64,000 bases of DNA from Acephala macrosclerotiorum (Eukaryota; Ascomycota; Leotiomycetes; Helotiales; Mollisiaceae): positions 1 to 64,000 of the forward strand of contig MU119444.1 in the NCBI GenBank assembly GCA_014904845.1, read 5' to 3'. A model generated the notes under the pieces. It saw only the letters and a list, made by a program, of their open reading frames with translations. It ran no database searches and had not been told where the DNA came from. The first letter of the stretch is position 1, and each line of letters begins with the position of its first letter. The position numbers and the translations under genes are program-made. Below are positions 49,554-61,240 of this stretch, piece by piece.

Positions 49554-51759
49554 CTACCGCAGCAGAACATATTGACTGAGTTTGTCCATTGCAGAAACCC
49601 AATCACAACTGCATGAACCATTTCTTCTCATCTCCCAACATGTTTCCATAATCTTGAAAGCCCCTGCAAATGATCCAACAGTAGAATGAGTGACCTTCGC
49701 TGCCGAAAAAAGTTCTCGAAAGGACCCTTGCTGGCTTTCGACTGCCAAGGACCCAGAAATGCAGAATGCCCAAACAGCGTTTACCAGCAGTTCCTTATCC
49801 TCCAAGCTCTGTAGAGCAGCTAGGGTCTTCGATACGCCTTCTTTCACTTCTGGTAGCTCGGGATGGGCTCCGGAAATAACAACGTGGAGGTAGACAATTG
49901 CAGAAAGAGCAAAGATTCTGTTGATATCAGCATAGGCTGACATCAACAACAATCTCGAATCCCTCTTCGAGGATTGCCTAGACAAAGATGCATTCTCAAT
50001 CTCAGCAATCTTTCGGTGGATACGCTCCTCGATTCGACTTCCACGCTTTGCCAACTCTACAATGCTGAGCTTTTGAGACTCATTAGCGTCTTTCTTCCAA
50101 TTATCCAATTGAGATATCTCGAAGATGAGAATCATGATGGTATTATCGCAACCTATGAAGCTTCTTGAATCAGCATCGAGCGTTTGAAGCATTGATATAT
50201 GATCGATATCCAACAGAGGTGTTGAACGAGTAGAAGCACAAGAAATAATATCAAGAGCTACGAAGGAGCCAAGCAAGAAGTTAATTGCCTCGCTCTCTTT
50301 GGCACCCAGAGATTTCTGTATATGCTCGCTGCTTCTGAGATTCCGATCTCTTAAAAGCCCTGGTACAAGAGAAGTCGACCCTTGTATGATTGCCGGAAGA
50401 AACCCTGCGGCTGTGCGGAGAATTTTTTGCCAATTATCTACACCGCCCCCAAATATCTGAAGAAATATAGAGTCAGCAAGTGGGCGGTAAAGCTGGAAAT
50501 CAGTTTATCTACCTCCAAGAACAGGAGCTGTAGAATACAAGCGAGACATCCAAGGCTGCGCACCCGGCGGATACTTTCGTCCCACCGACTCGACCCGCCA
50601 ACGCTAAGTTCCATCTCCTGATTTGCTAGGTAATAGTAACTATCCTTGGATCGTAGCTTCATAAGAGAAGTGGTTGTTTCGGAATTTCGAAATTGTGTCG
50701 AGAGTAGATGATGCTCACTTAAAGCGAGGCTTGCGTAGTATGCCGATTTGACTCCCTTCAGGATAGAAAGTAGCCAACCTCTCTTCTGTTTCTTATGTGC
50801 ATCAAAGAACGGATGCTGAATATAGAATACCTGATCCAAGTAGTGCATGAACAACATGTCCTCAGTTTCTCCACCAGAGGTCAACCGATTCAGCCCTGCT
50901 AGGGCCGTTATCTGTTGCCCAGTGATTCCAGCGGTCAAAGCATCCTTTTGACATCGAGTTACTGGGTGGATTTGACAATGAGTGGCGGATTCTGGGCGGG
51001 ACTCAAGAAAGTTCTCTTTATCGGAAGATGAAGTCCGGGTTGTTCCATCGGAAGTAAAAAGGTCATCTCGAGTCTCGCTGTCATCCCATATGCCTTCACC
51101 TTGACGCGCATCTACTAATTCAGATGATGAATCAAAGACGGTCTCAGCGGATCCAGTTGATAACAAAGGCCGCTCCCAATCCACACTCAGGCTCGTTTTG
51201 GAAAGTTCCGTAATGCTATTGGGACTGAGAAGGGCCTGTGAAGTGAGGGAGTCGTTATCGAAAAGATTCGTCCACATGGCTTCGTCCAAGGAAGTCGCGT
51301 TAATAACTCCGACTCCAGGGAAAATGTTATGTTGTGTTGGATCATCGCCCCACCCATCAAGGAGTCCATCAAGGGGGGCCGACAAAGATAAAGCCTGCGA
51401 GCTTCCACATTCGAGAGATAGCGCATCTGAGTTTACCGCCCACCTTCGCCTTTTTGATCTACCCGTCTGTCTGACGATGTGTTTGATCTTAGTAGCTTGC
51501 TCTTGCTGTAATGCTCCATTGTCCATCCACTTGGGCTTCGGCCCATACCCGTGACATTCCAATCTGAAAGAGATGCATGAAAAGCAGGAAGGCCGAGCCT
51601 CATCGCATTTCTTCTTGCGAACTCGGCAAGTCCAGCACCCATTGGAACTTCGTGCACCTGAATTGACAAAAGAGTTAGTGACAGATCAAACGATCTCTGA
51701 ACCGAAGACCAAAACCCTCATTAAGCAGTTAACCTACTATTTGTAACAACCGGTTTCAT
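49554..51759 (-). CDS. Zn2Cys6 transcription factor, candidate cluster regulator
   Basis: Fungal-specific binuclear zinc-cluster activator. Three exons on the minus strand (51759-51738, 51657-50513, 50456-49554) give 689 residues. Cysteines 15, 18, 25, 32, 35 and 42 form CX2CX6CX6CX2CX6C, in GCWTCRVRKKKCDEARPSCF. A basic segment (GRSKRRR) and a Ser/Asp-rich linker precede an alpha-helical C-terminal region of the Fungal_trans_2 type, ending with the common GSFAGAFKIMETCWEMRR-like stretch. The 22-nt first exon (MKPVVTN) was found by frame; it joins to SARSSNG just before the zinc cluster. Convergent with UstYa-like gene 2, at the edge of the cluster, so it is the best candidate for the pathway switch. 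Confidence 0.9.
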
Positions 51760-52489
51760 TACTACAAATTCCCAGTCCCAGGCAGTTTGATATTGAAATT
51801 AACACATGGGAGCCGGTTCAGAGCCAAAAATTTGTGTATCACCAAGTACCAAGAAATTTTTTTTCCAGCGGACTGCGTTTCGTGGATACGATCGTGGGTG
51901 GGCAAAACATGAGGCGAAACTCCTGTGCGGCTGTGCCGCTTTGTATTCTGCAAAGTGTTCATGTTGGTAATTTCCCCTGCACCTGATTTTACTTGGTTTA
52001 ACTGGCTACTTAACGCCCCGAAATCCAACCCGAGTGCAACCTAGAAAGTCCTTCTCTAACCTCTCAGAGGGTGAAAATCGGGCGCAAATCAGCGTTTCCC
52101 AGTGGCTCACTGGGACGCTGCCCTGCAGCTGAGGCACAGGGCATTGTCTACCCACGAAACGCAAACTTCTGGAAATACCATGAGGCACGACGGGCGCGAT
52201 GACCTTCTCTTTTCGGTTATATTACTTCGAAGTTATGGGCATGCGCTGCATCGAGAAGGTCCATAACCAGTTGTTCGATGGAAAATCCACACTAGTGGGA
52301 ACGGTTGGCATTCTCCCGAGAAAGAGGGGGAGGCGTAGTATGAACCCTGAATACGACGCGGCAAATCCGCCTTACCGCTGGTTCAATCCCATTCCCCACT
52401 TTAAATTGGGTACGTGGTTTACATTCCTTTCTCGACTGTATCCAAATCGACATCATTATCACGTACTTACCACGGCACATTCAGCTGCC
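51760..52489. promoter_or_regulatory. Divergent region between the regulator and the Rei1-like gene
   Basis: About 730 bp between the chosen start codons. The open frame of the Rei1-like gene extends upstream to an ATG at 52199, but that part has no recognisable domain, so it may be 5' UTR. No clear TATA box or repeat was found. Confidence 0.4.
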
Positions 52490-53570
52490 ATGAATTTTGA
52501 TTCACTGCCTCTCAATAAGCCATTCATCACGAGAACAACGAGCTTGAGACGCGGTAAAGCCCCGAAGATGACCCATAATTCAGACACACAAGGCGATTTG
52601 TCCCCATGCTCGAGCTTCGGAACTCTTGATTCCCTCGAGATAAAGGGAACTAATATAGATCTGAGCTACGAAGAATCTCACGAAGTAGATGGCCTAACGT
52701 TAGTTCAAATTGTCCTTGATGTCGACCAACTCTCACTATTCTACTAGGGGTATCGAGGAGGGCTTGTCTCTTTTATCTGTGAACGATGACGGCGCGGACA
52801 GACAGAAGTCAGACATCCAATTTGACCATACGCAGTGTTTATTCTGCAAACACAGCAGCATAGACCTCGATGAGAACCTCGAGCACATGCTTAAAAGGCA
52901 TGGTCTTTTCATACCAGATAGTTCCCATCTGGTAGTAGATATTGAAACCTTGGCCGAGTACCTCCACCTCGTTATATTCGTCTACTTTGAGTGTCTGTAC
53001 TGTGGCTCTCAACGAAGCAGTGCTCAAGCTGCGCAGCAACACATGGTGGGCAAAGGGCATTGCAAGATTGACATACTCAGCGAGGACTCGGAATTCAGGG
53101 ACTTCTATGATTTTCACTCTACCTCCGACGACAGCGATGGCGGGGCCATCAAATTAGTTCCAGAGGACTCGAATGGTGTCGTCGTCGAAGAATCGATGCG
53201 TCTGCCATCAGGAAAGCTCTTGTCGCATCGAATGGAAGGCAAACGGCGCCTACACCAACACCGGACAACTTACACAAAAGTTCGGGGCCTCCCTCCATTA
53301 AGTCAATCTACAGCCCTCGATATTTCTAGGCCTCAGTCAGATACAGCTCTCAGCCGATCTGCGCAGTCTGAATCGAATAAGATTGCCAAACGCGAAGCTA
53401 CCTTTCACAATCAGCTTGCCACTTTGCGGGCTGGAGATCGAATGAGTCTCATGCACTTGTCTAGGTCACAGCAGAAAGCAGTAATTATCAAGGGCAGGAA
53501 GCAGGTAGAAAGGGCCAGGAGGGATGAGAACGAGATGCTACTCAAAAGACAAATAAAGGCCAATCGGTAA
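52490..53570 (+). CDS. Rei1-like C2H2 zinc-finger protein, N-terminally short paralogue
   Basis: Related to Rei1/ZNF622, a cytosolic pre-60S ribosome maturation factor. Exons 52490-52698 and 52748-53570; 343 residues with this start, or 440 if the in-frame ATG at 52199 is used. The Rei1-type double finger is clear: CLFCKHSSIDLDENLEHMLK-RH followed by FFIPDS-like LFIPDSSHLV and CLYCGSQRS...QQHMVGKGHCKID, then FRDFYDF. The C-terminal LRAGDRMSLMHLSRSQQKAV also fits. The N-terminal C2H2 finger of true Rei1 is missing with either start. The 49-bp intron (GTTAGT...CTACTAG) is needed to keep frame. A possible extra 40-bp terminal intron (53567-53606) is not used here. Probably a paralogue, not the main Rei1. 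Confidence 0.7.
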
Positions 53571-54440
53571 CAATGAAAAGAACGATACTTACTCTCCATT
53601 TGTCAGACCAGGGAAAGTGTCACAGGCGATGAGCCCTGGAAAACAAAATTTTGTTTCCCGGATGATACTGTCCTAATATTCAATATCTTTCATTTTACCT
53701 TCGATGCGAGAATATGTCAGGTTGCCGTATTATTGTCCATCTCTCGCCTTCGCATCCGAAATCACATCTCAGTGAATTACGCGCTACTTTGACTTCACAC
53801 TGCGTGAAAGAACGGCACCTATAAACTTCACACAGGGCTGACTATTAGTCTATTATGCACCTACTCAGCTGCCATCTGCGCAATAAGCATTAGGTGCACG
53901 TGAAGCTGCGGAAACTACTTGGTGAAGATCGTGCACAGTCGCAGTCGAGCGGCCTAAACTCAACCTTGGTGGGGTTCTCATACAGATCTCACAATTCAGC
54001 TGTTGGGCTTTTATTACCTGCTTTATTGCAAGGTTTGATGTCTTATTGGTTGTGCCTCAAAATGCCATCTCCAGCTTACCACAACCGTGGATCATGTAAA
54101 GACCCTGACACCGTGAATATCCCGCGGATGCACGAAGAGTGCAGCGTTGCATTGATCATCTCGCCATCACCAGAGAGCCCGTCGTCTTGCTCACAACCTC
54201 GGCTGTCATGTATTCAAGGGTTTGTGCTGAGCATGTCAGTTCACGATGAGTTCGCGAACTTTCCCTCTTCAGGGCCAAGTCTCTGCGGAGTAGCACTCCC
54301 GTATAGCCACAATGCTTGGATATGCTTGTTTCCAGCCTTGACTTGCATCAAAAAGTCTGAGTTCTCTTCTGAGGCGTCCAAGGACTGCAATTGCAAATAG
54401 AAACGGCCCCGCTTCCGTTTTAGTAACCTGCTTATTTACC
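53571..54440. other. Region without a supported gene before the A+T-rich block
   Basis: About 870 bp of normal composition. A plus-strand frame (53894-54400) starts with GTG and has no domain, membrane segment or splice support. It may be a relic of a gene cut by the adjacent A+T-rich block; nothing more can be said. Confidence 0.4.
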
Positions 54441-55560
54441 AGGCCTCTATTATACTATTTTTATTACGAGTTTTCGAAAATACTATATTAAAATTTGCTA
54501 TTATAAAGCTTAAAAAAAATATCATTTATTAATAATTTGATAATATTTATTTTAATTATGTAAATAAATAAATTAAATTATATAATTTAAAATATTTTTA
54601 AATTAATAATTTTTTTTTTTATAAAATAAAATATATATTAAAAAATATTAAAAAAAAATTTAATTTTAATTAAATTAATATTTAAAATTATATTAATATA
54701 TTTTAATAAAAAAATATTAAAAAAAATTATATTCGAATTTTATAATAATATATTTTAATATACGTTTAATAAAATTAATTAAAAATTTTAAAATAAATTA
54801 TTATTTAATTAATTTAATTAATTTAATAAATTTAATAAATAAAATTAAAAATTTTATTATTTTAAAAATTATTATTAATATTTTATAAAATAAATTAATA
54901 TTAAAAAATTAAATATATATTTAATATATATTTTTTTTAAAAATTTCGTTTTTATGTTTAATTATTATAATCGATTTAATTAATTTAAATTATTTTATTT
55001 AATATATATTTTTAAAAATATTTAATATTTAAAATAAAAATATATTTAAAAAATTTATAATCGCGATTTTAATTAAATATAATTATATTTTATTAATTTA
55101 AATAAATATTAATATATAATAATTTAAATAAAAATAAAAATTAAAATTAAAAATTAAAATATTTTAATATTAAAATTTAATTATATATTAAATTTATTAT
55201 TATAAAAATTATAATTTTAAATATTATAAATTTTAAAATTAATTTATTAATAATTTTATGTTTTTATTAATTTTAAATTTTTTTTTAAAAAAATATATAT
55301 AAATAATATACGAAAAAATAAATATAAATTTTTTTTTTTTTTTTTAATTTTAAATTTTATTTATATAATTTTTAATTAAAAATTATTAAAATATTTTAAA
55401 ATATTTTTTATTATATTAATATACGATTTTTAAATTAAATTTTATTAAATTGTTTATATATATAATATTATAATATTTTATATTAATATATTAATAAATT
55501 TATATAAAAAATTTTTTAAAAATATTTTAATTTCAAAATAAATAAAAAATTATATATATT
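54441..55560. repeat. RIP-degraded A+T-rich sequence
   Basis: Composition drops abruptly at about 54440-54500. The sequence has long A and T runs and TA repeats, related to 22400-24900. No gene is seen. Confidence 0.7.
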
Positions 55561-55768
55561 TATTAATATTATTAAAAATACTTATTATTAATAATAAATT
55601 AAAAACGAAATAAATAAATAAATTAAATAATTCGTTAATTAATTGTAAATTGTAAATTTAATAAATATACAAAAATTAAAAAATATAATTTCAATTTTAA
55701 TACAAACGATACTAGTTTTAATCTGACCTAGTATTTTACGTGATTACTAAACTAATATTATATTTATA
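55561..55768 (-). repeat. 3' LTR of family 1 copy (208 bp, minus)
   Basis: Reverse complement of the family 1 LTR; TG start at 55768 (mutated to TATAAATATAATATTAG) and terminal end at 55561 (tattaatatt). More heavily mutated than the other copies. Confidence 0.75.
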
Positions 55769-58700
55769 TTAATAGTTTTTTCTTTGTAATAAAAAATAAT
55801 TTAATTCACTTATTTAAAAAAACGGTTTTTTTTTTATTATAATTCGTTAATATATAAAATTCGATAATATTTTAATACGAAAATTATATAATTAAACTTT
55901 GAAAATAACGCTAATAAATTAACGCTATTTTCGAAGTTCGTCGAGAATTATAAACGTCGAAATTAAAGTAAATTTTTTTTTTAATTTTATAAATTAAATA
56001 ATTATAAAATTCGAAATATAATATAAAAATTTTAATTTTTTTTTATTTTTTTTTTAATAAAATTTTTTTTTTCTTTTTTTTTCTATTCGAATTTTAAAAT
56101 AATTCGTATTTAAAAACTTTTTTAAAATTTTATTAAATATTAATTTTATTATAATATTCGTTGAATTATTTTAATTATTAAATTATTAAATTTTTTATAA
56201 TTTTTTACGTTTATACGATTAATAAAAAATTATAATATCGATTATAAAACGTTTTTTTTTAATCGTTTCAAATTTAATTAAATATTCGTATAATGAATAT
56301 AAATTTATATAAACGATTATCGAGATTTTAAAAAAATCAAATTATTAAATAATTATATTAATAATAAATTCGATTAAAATTATTATATTAATTTTTTTTA
56401 TTATATTATATATTTTAAAAATTAAAACATTTTTAATAATGCGTTTATTTTTAATAGAATTATAATAAATAAATAAAAATTTAATTTCGAATTTTTTATT
56501 ATTTAATTAATATTTATTTATTAAAATAATTTTATATTTAATTTAAAAATTAAAGATTTTATTATTTACAAATAAATTATCAATAAAAATAAAATATTAA
56601 AAATTTATCGTAAATTAAATATAAATTTAAATAATATTACGAAATTATATTTTAATTTTTTTATTTAAAAATTAAATTAAAAAAATATTAATATTATAAT
56701 TAATTATTAATTAATTTTTTAAATTATAAAAAATTATATAAAATTTTTATTATTATTATTATTATATTTTTAAATTAATAATTTTATTTTTAATTTCGTT
56801 AATTAATTTCGAATTAAAAATTCAAATTTTAATATATTTAATATAATCGTATTAAACGAAATTAAAAACTTTTTTTATAATTAAATTATTGAAATTTTTT
56901 TTTAAAACGTTTTAAATAATTATTTAAAAATTATAATTATATTTTTTTTTTATAATTTTAATAATAATTTTATATTATTATTATTTTTATTTATTATAAA
57001 AATTATAAAAATTTTAATTTTTTTAATAATAATAATAAAAAATTAATTATTAAAATTTTTATAATTATTTTTATTATTTTTATTATTTTTAATCAAATTA
57101 TAATATTTATTTTATTTAAATTTTTTATTATATATATTTTTATTTCGTGATTTTTTTAAACGTTTTTAATTTAATTCGTTTAATTAAAAAATTAAAAAAT
57201 AAAAAATTTAATTAAAAATTTTTTTTTTAATTTTTTTTAATTATTAATTCGATTATAAACTTTTAATATTTTTTTTATATAATAAAATTTAACGATTATT
57301 AAATAAAAATTAATTAATTTATAAAAATATATTAATTATATATATTTTTTTATTAATTGTTAATAATTTATATATTTTTTTATATTAAATACGTATTTCG
57401 AATAAAATTAATAAAATTAATATAAATTTTATATTTAAATCGTTTTTTATTATAAATATATTATTAATTTAATATTAAATATATAAACGACGTATTTTTT
57501 TTTAATAATTATTCGAATTTTTTTAATTTTTTTAATAATTAATAACAACGATATATTATTATAAATTTTAACGTTTTAATAAAAATTTTCTCGATATTGA
57601 AAATAATATAATTTAATAATTTTTAATATATATTAATTTAATATATATATAATATATTTTATATTATTTTTATAAATATATTTTTTATAAATTTAATAAT
57701 TTAAAATATTATAAACGAATATATTATTTATAAAATTAATTTTTTATTTAAATATAAAACGTTAATAATAATTAAATAATTAAATTTGTAATTATTTTAT
57801 AAAATAAATTTAATATTTGTATTATAATCAATTTATTAAAAAACTTTTATAAAACGTTATATTAATAAATAATTAAAACGTTTATATAATTAATATAATT
57901 TTATATTAATAAAATAATTTCAAATTAAATTTTTTTTTTATTAATATAATAATATTTATAAATAATTTTATTTTTTTATAATAAAAACGATTTTATTTTT
58001 TTAAATTAAAATATTTTTAAAATTATTGAATTTTATATTTTTAATATTTATATTTTAAATACAAAATAAAAAATATATATTTATAAAAATATATTTATAA
58101 AAATAATATAAAAAATAATAATATTTAATAAAATATTAATTCGAATAATTTTTTATAATAAAATAATATTTTTATTAAAACGAATTTTATAAATCTCGAT
58201 CGTAAAAATATTTAATTAAATATTAATATTAAATTTTTATAATATTATAAATTACGATTAATTAATAATTAATATTTTAATAATTTTATTATTTAATATA
58301 ATTCTTTAAATTTTTTTTTTAAAAATAAAAAATAAATATTAATTCGATTTAAATAATTCGAATTAAAATTATAAAATATTAAATATATTTTCTCTCGTAA
58401 TAATAAAACGAATAAATTAATTATTTAAAATAATTATTATTTATATATTATTAATTTTTTTAAATTTGATAAAAAAAAATTTATTTTAGTTTTTTATTTT
58501 TATTTTTATTAATAAATTTTTTATTTTTTTAATTTTAATAAAAAAATTTTAATAATAAATTATTATAATTTCTCGATTTATCGTATATTAAATTTATTAT
58601 TAAAATTTTATATATATTTATTATTGTTTTTTTATTATATATTTTATAAATTAATATTTTAATTTACTATAAATATAATATTTTTTTTAGTATAATTCTT

Positions 58701-59548
58701 TTTAAAAAAATTTTCGATTTTAATATTTTTTTCAATTTTATTTTCGATTACGTTTTTATTTTTATTTTTTATACGTATAATTAATTTAATTTTAATCGAT
58801 CTCGTTTTTTTTTATTTTAAAAAATAAATTTAAATTATATTATTATATTTTATATAATCGCGTTATAATATTTATTATTAATTATAATTTAATATAAATA
58901 TTTTTAAAAATATTAATAAATTTATATAAAATAAAATAATTTTTTTTAATATTTTAATAATAAATTAAATTAAATTTTTTAAAATTAATCGAAAAATAAT
59001 TATAAATAATTTAATTTAAATTTTATTAAATTAATTATAATAATTTTTATTAAATTTTTTTTTATAAAAATATATATAATTAATAATTTTTTTTAATCTC
59101 GAAATAATTTTTTATTATTATTATTAATATAATAAAATCGAAGTTTTTTTTTATAAATTTATCGAAATAAAATATATTTATATTATATAAAACTAATAAA
59201 AAATATTTTATTATATTAATTCGAAATAATTTTATTTTATTATAATAATTATAAAATATTAAAAATTTGTAATTAAAAATATTATATAATTTTTTATATA
59301 ATTTTTTATTATTAATATAAAATTTTATTAAATTTATAAATAATTTAATAAAAATAATTTATAAATTATTATATATATTTAATTATTATTAAAAAAATTA
59401 TTAATAAATAAATTAAATATTTTATATTATATTAAATAAAATCGTATTTATAAAAAAAATCGTAATTAAAAAAATATAAAATAAATTCATATTTATAAAA
59501 AAAATTATAATAAAAAAATATAAAAAAAATATAAAAAATAATTAAAAT
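55561..59548 (-). mobile_element. Family 1 LTR retrotransposon, minus orientation, 5' truncated
   Basis: The reverse complement of the 3' part of the element at 16188-22400. The 3' LTR is 55561-55768, again exactly 208 bp. The internal region runs rightward; the complement of 58761-58860 matches 18110-18170 and that of 59281-59540 matches about 17400-17550. The copy ends at about 59548 where the tandem-array repeat begins, so its 5' quarter and 5' LTR are missing. Only relic frames remain. Confidence 0.75.
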
Positions 59549-60668
59549 GTTTTTTTCTTTACTCGACGCATATTTTACTTCGCAGATTTCGCAAAAACGT
59601 TCTTACGAAAAATTTTAAAGTCTTCGACTTTAATAATTTACTTTTATTTCAAATTTTAAATCAAAAACTTTTAATTTGAGCGTTTTATAAGCATTTGAAA
59701 TTAGTATAATTATTTAAGTAGAGTACTAGTAGTAGTTTAAGATTTTGTCGAGCGGTGAAACTAATAAGTCGATAAGCTCTTTAGTGCCTAAGGCAGAAAC
59801 ACACTTCTTATAGAGCTTTACACTAGAAAAACACTCTTTGAGACTCCCGTCTTTTATCCAGCTGCTACGATGGATTCAATCAATTTAAATTACTTTACTT
59901 AGCATATAATTCCAGGGGGAGACTCCCTGGGACCCCCCTCGAAAGCTGCGCAACTATAGAGATGTCCAGCACTAAATGAGTGCTTTAGTGCCTAAGGCAG
60001 AAACGCACTTACTATAGAGCTTTACACCAGAAGGACATTCCCTGGGACCCCCGTCTTTATATTTAATTACTACGATCGATTCAATCAATTTAGATTACTT
60101 TACTAAGCATATAATTCTAGGGGGAGACCCCCTAGAACCCCCCTTGAAAGCTGCGCAGCTATAGAGATATCCAGCACTTAAGTGAGTGCCTTAATGACTA
60201 AGGCAGAAACGCACTTGGAGAGTTTTAGTGTTTCGCACTGGAGCGGTTGTCGGCCTTAGTGCCTAAGGCAAAAGCACACTTGAGAGTTTTGCGGTCGCGA
60301 TTTTAGCTGAGTGCGACTATATTCTATTGATTTGCGCAACAACGGATTAATAGAATCGCTTGAAACTTGAAATCTGGCGGTATTTAATTGAGTTTCAACT
60401 TCTTTATAAGTCTTATGTGATTTGGATTAATTAATAACTGAAAGCTGTAAGCTAGCTGCAATCGTAAGATTTTGGTGTTCTTCACCGGATCGGCTGTATA
60501 TTAGTCCGAAGTCACGAGACTGCGGAATTCTTAAGTGAACTAATCAAATCGCTGCATTTGGGCACCTCGGTTAAATTTGAGTGAAATCGCTCATTGTGAG
60601 AAGTGTTGATGTCACGTGCATATAGAAAAGTTGATATTAGTCTTTAAGTCGAACAAGCAATTATTATA
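59549..60668. repeat. Less mutated dispersed repeat with tandem array (right copy)
   Basis: Same orientation and layout as 2833-4043: ctttactcgacgc start, cgttttataagc, the tgcctaaggcag anchors (about 59784, 59988, 60194, 60259), tttgcgcaacaacggattaat, ctcggttaaatttgagtg and a gtcgaacaag end. Spacing of the first three anchors is 204-206 bp. It carries more C to T and G to A changes than the left copy in its first 200 bp. Confidence 0.7.
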
Positions 60669-61032
60669 AAAAAAAATTTATATTAATAATTAAAATCGTA
60701 AAAATAATTATATTTTAAATATTAATTATTAATATTAAAATATTTTAATTAATTAATTTTATTTATATTTATTTATAAAAATATTTTTAAATTATCGATA
60801 ATAAATTTTTTATTTTTTAATATTTAAATTTCGTAAATATATAAAAAATCTCAAAAACGACGTATAAAATTTTTATATATTAAACGTAAAATTTATTACG
60901 TATATTTTTTAAAAAAATTTTAAAATTTTTTTTATAAATTATAATTCGAGTATTTTTTTTTTATATATATTTTAAATCGATAAAAATATATTTATTTAAT
61001 ATTTTTTCGTTAAAATTTTTATTATTTATTTT
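60669..61032. repeat. RIP-degraded A+T-rich spacer
   Basis: Short A/T-only segment between the tandem-array repeat and the next retroelement. Nothing recognisable. Confidence 0.6.
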
Positions 61033-61240
61033 TGTAAATACAATATTAGTTTAGTAATCACGTGCGGTACTAGGCCAGATCGGGACTAGCGCCGCTTGCG
61101 CTAAAGTTGAGATTATATTTTTTAATTTTTACGTGTTTACTAGATTTAAAACTTACAATTAATCAACGAATTATTCAATTTATTTGTTTATTTCATTTTT
61201 AATTTATTATTAATAATAAATATTTTTAATAATATTAATA
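61033..61240 (+). repeat. 5' LTR of third family 1 copy (208 bp)
   Basis: Aligns without length change to 16188-16395 and shares the conserved, unmutated core. Ends at AATATTAATA before ttgattagtaattg, which matches the start of the interior in the full-length copy. Confidence 0.8.

Noticed and set aside
53894..54400. Plus-strand open frame of 168 codons
   Set aside because: Starts with GTG, shows no domain, signal or splice support, and lies next to the A+T-rich block.
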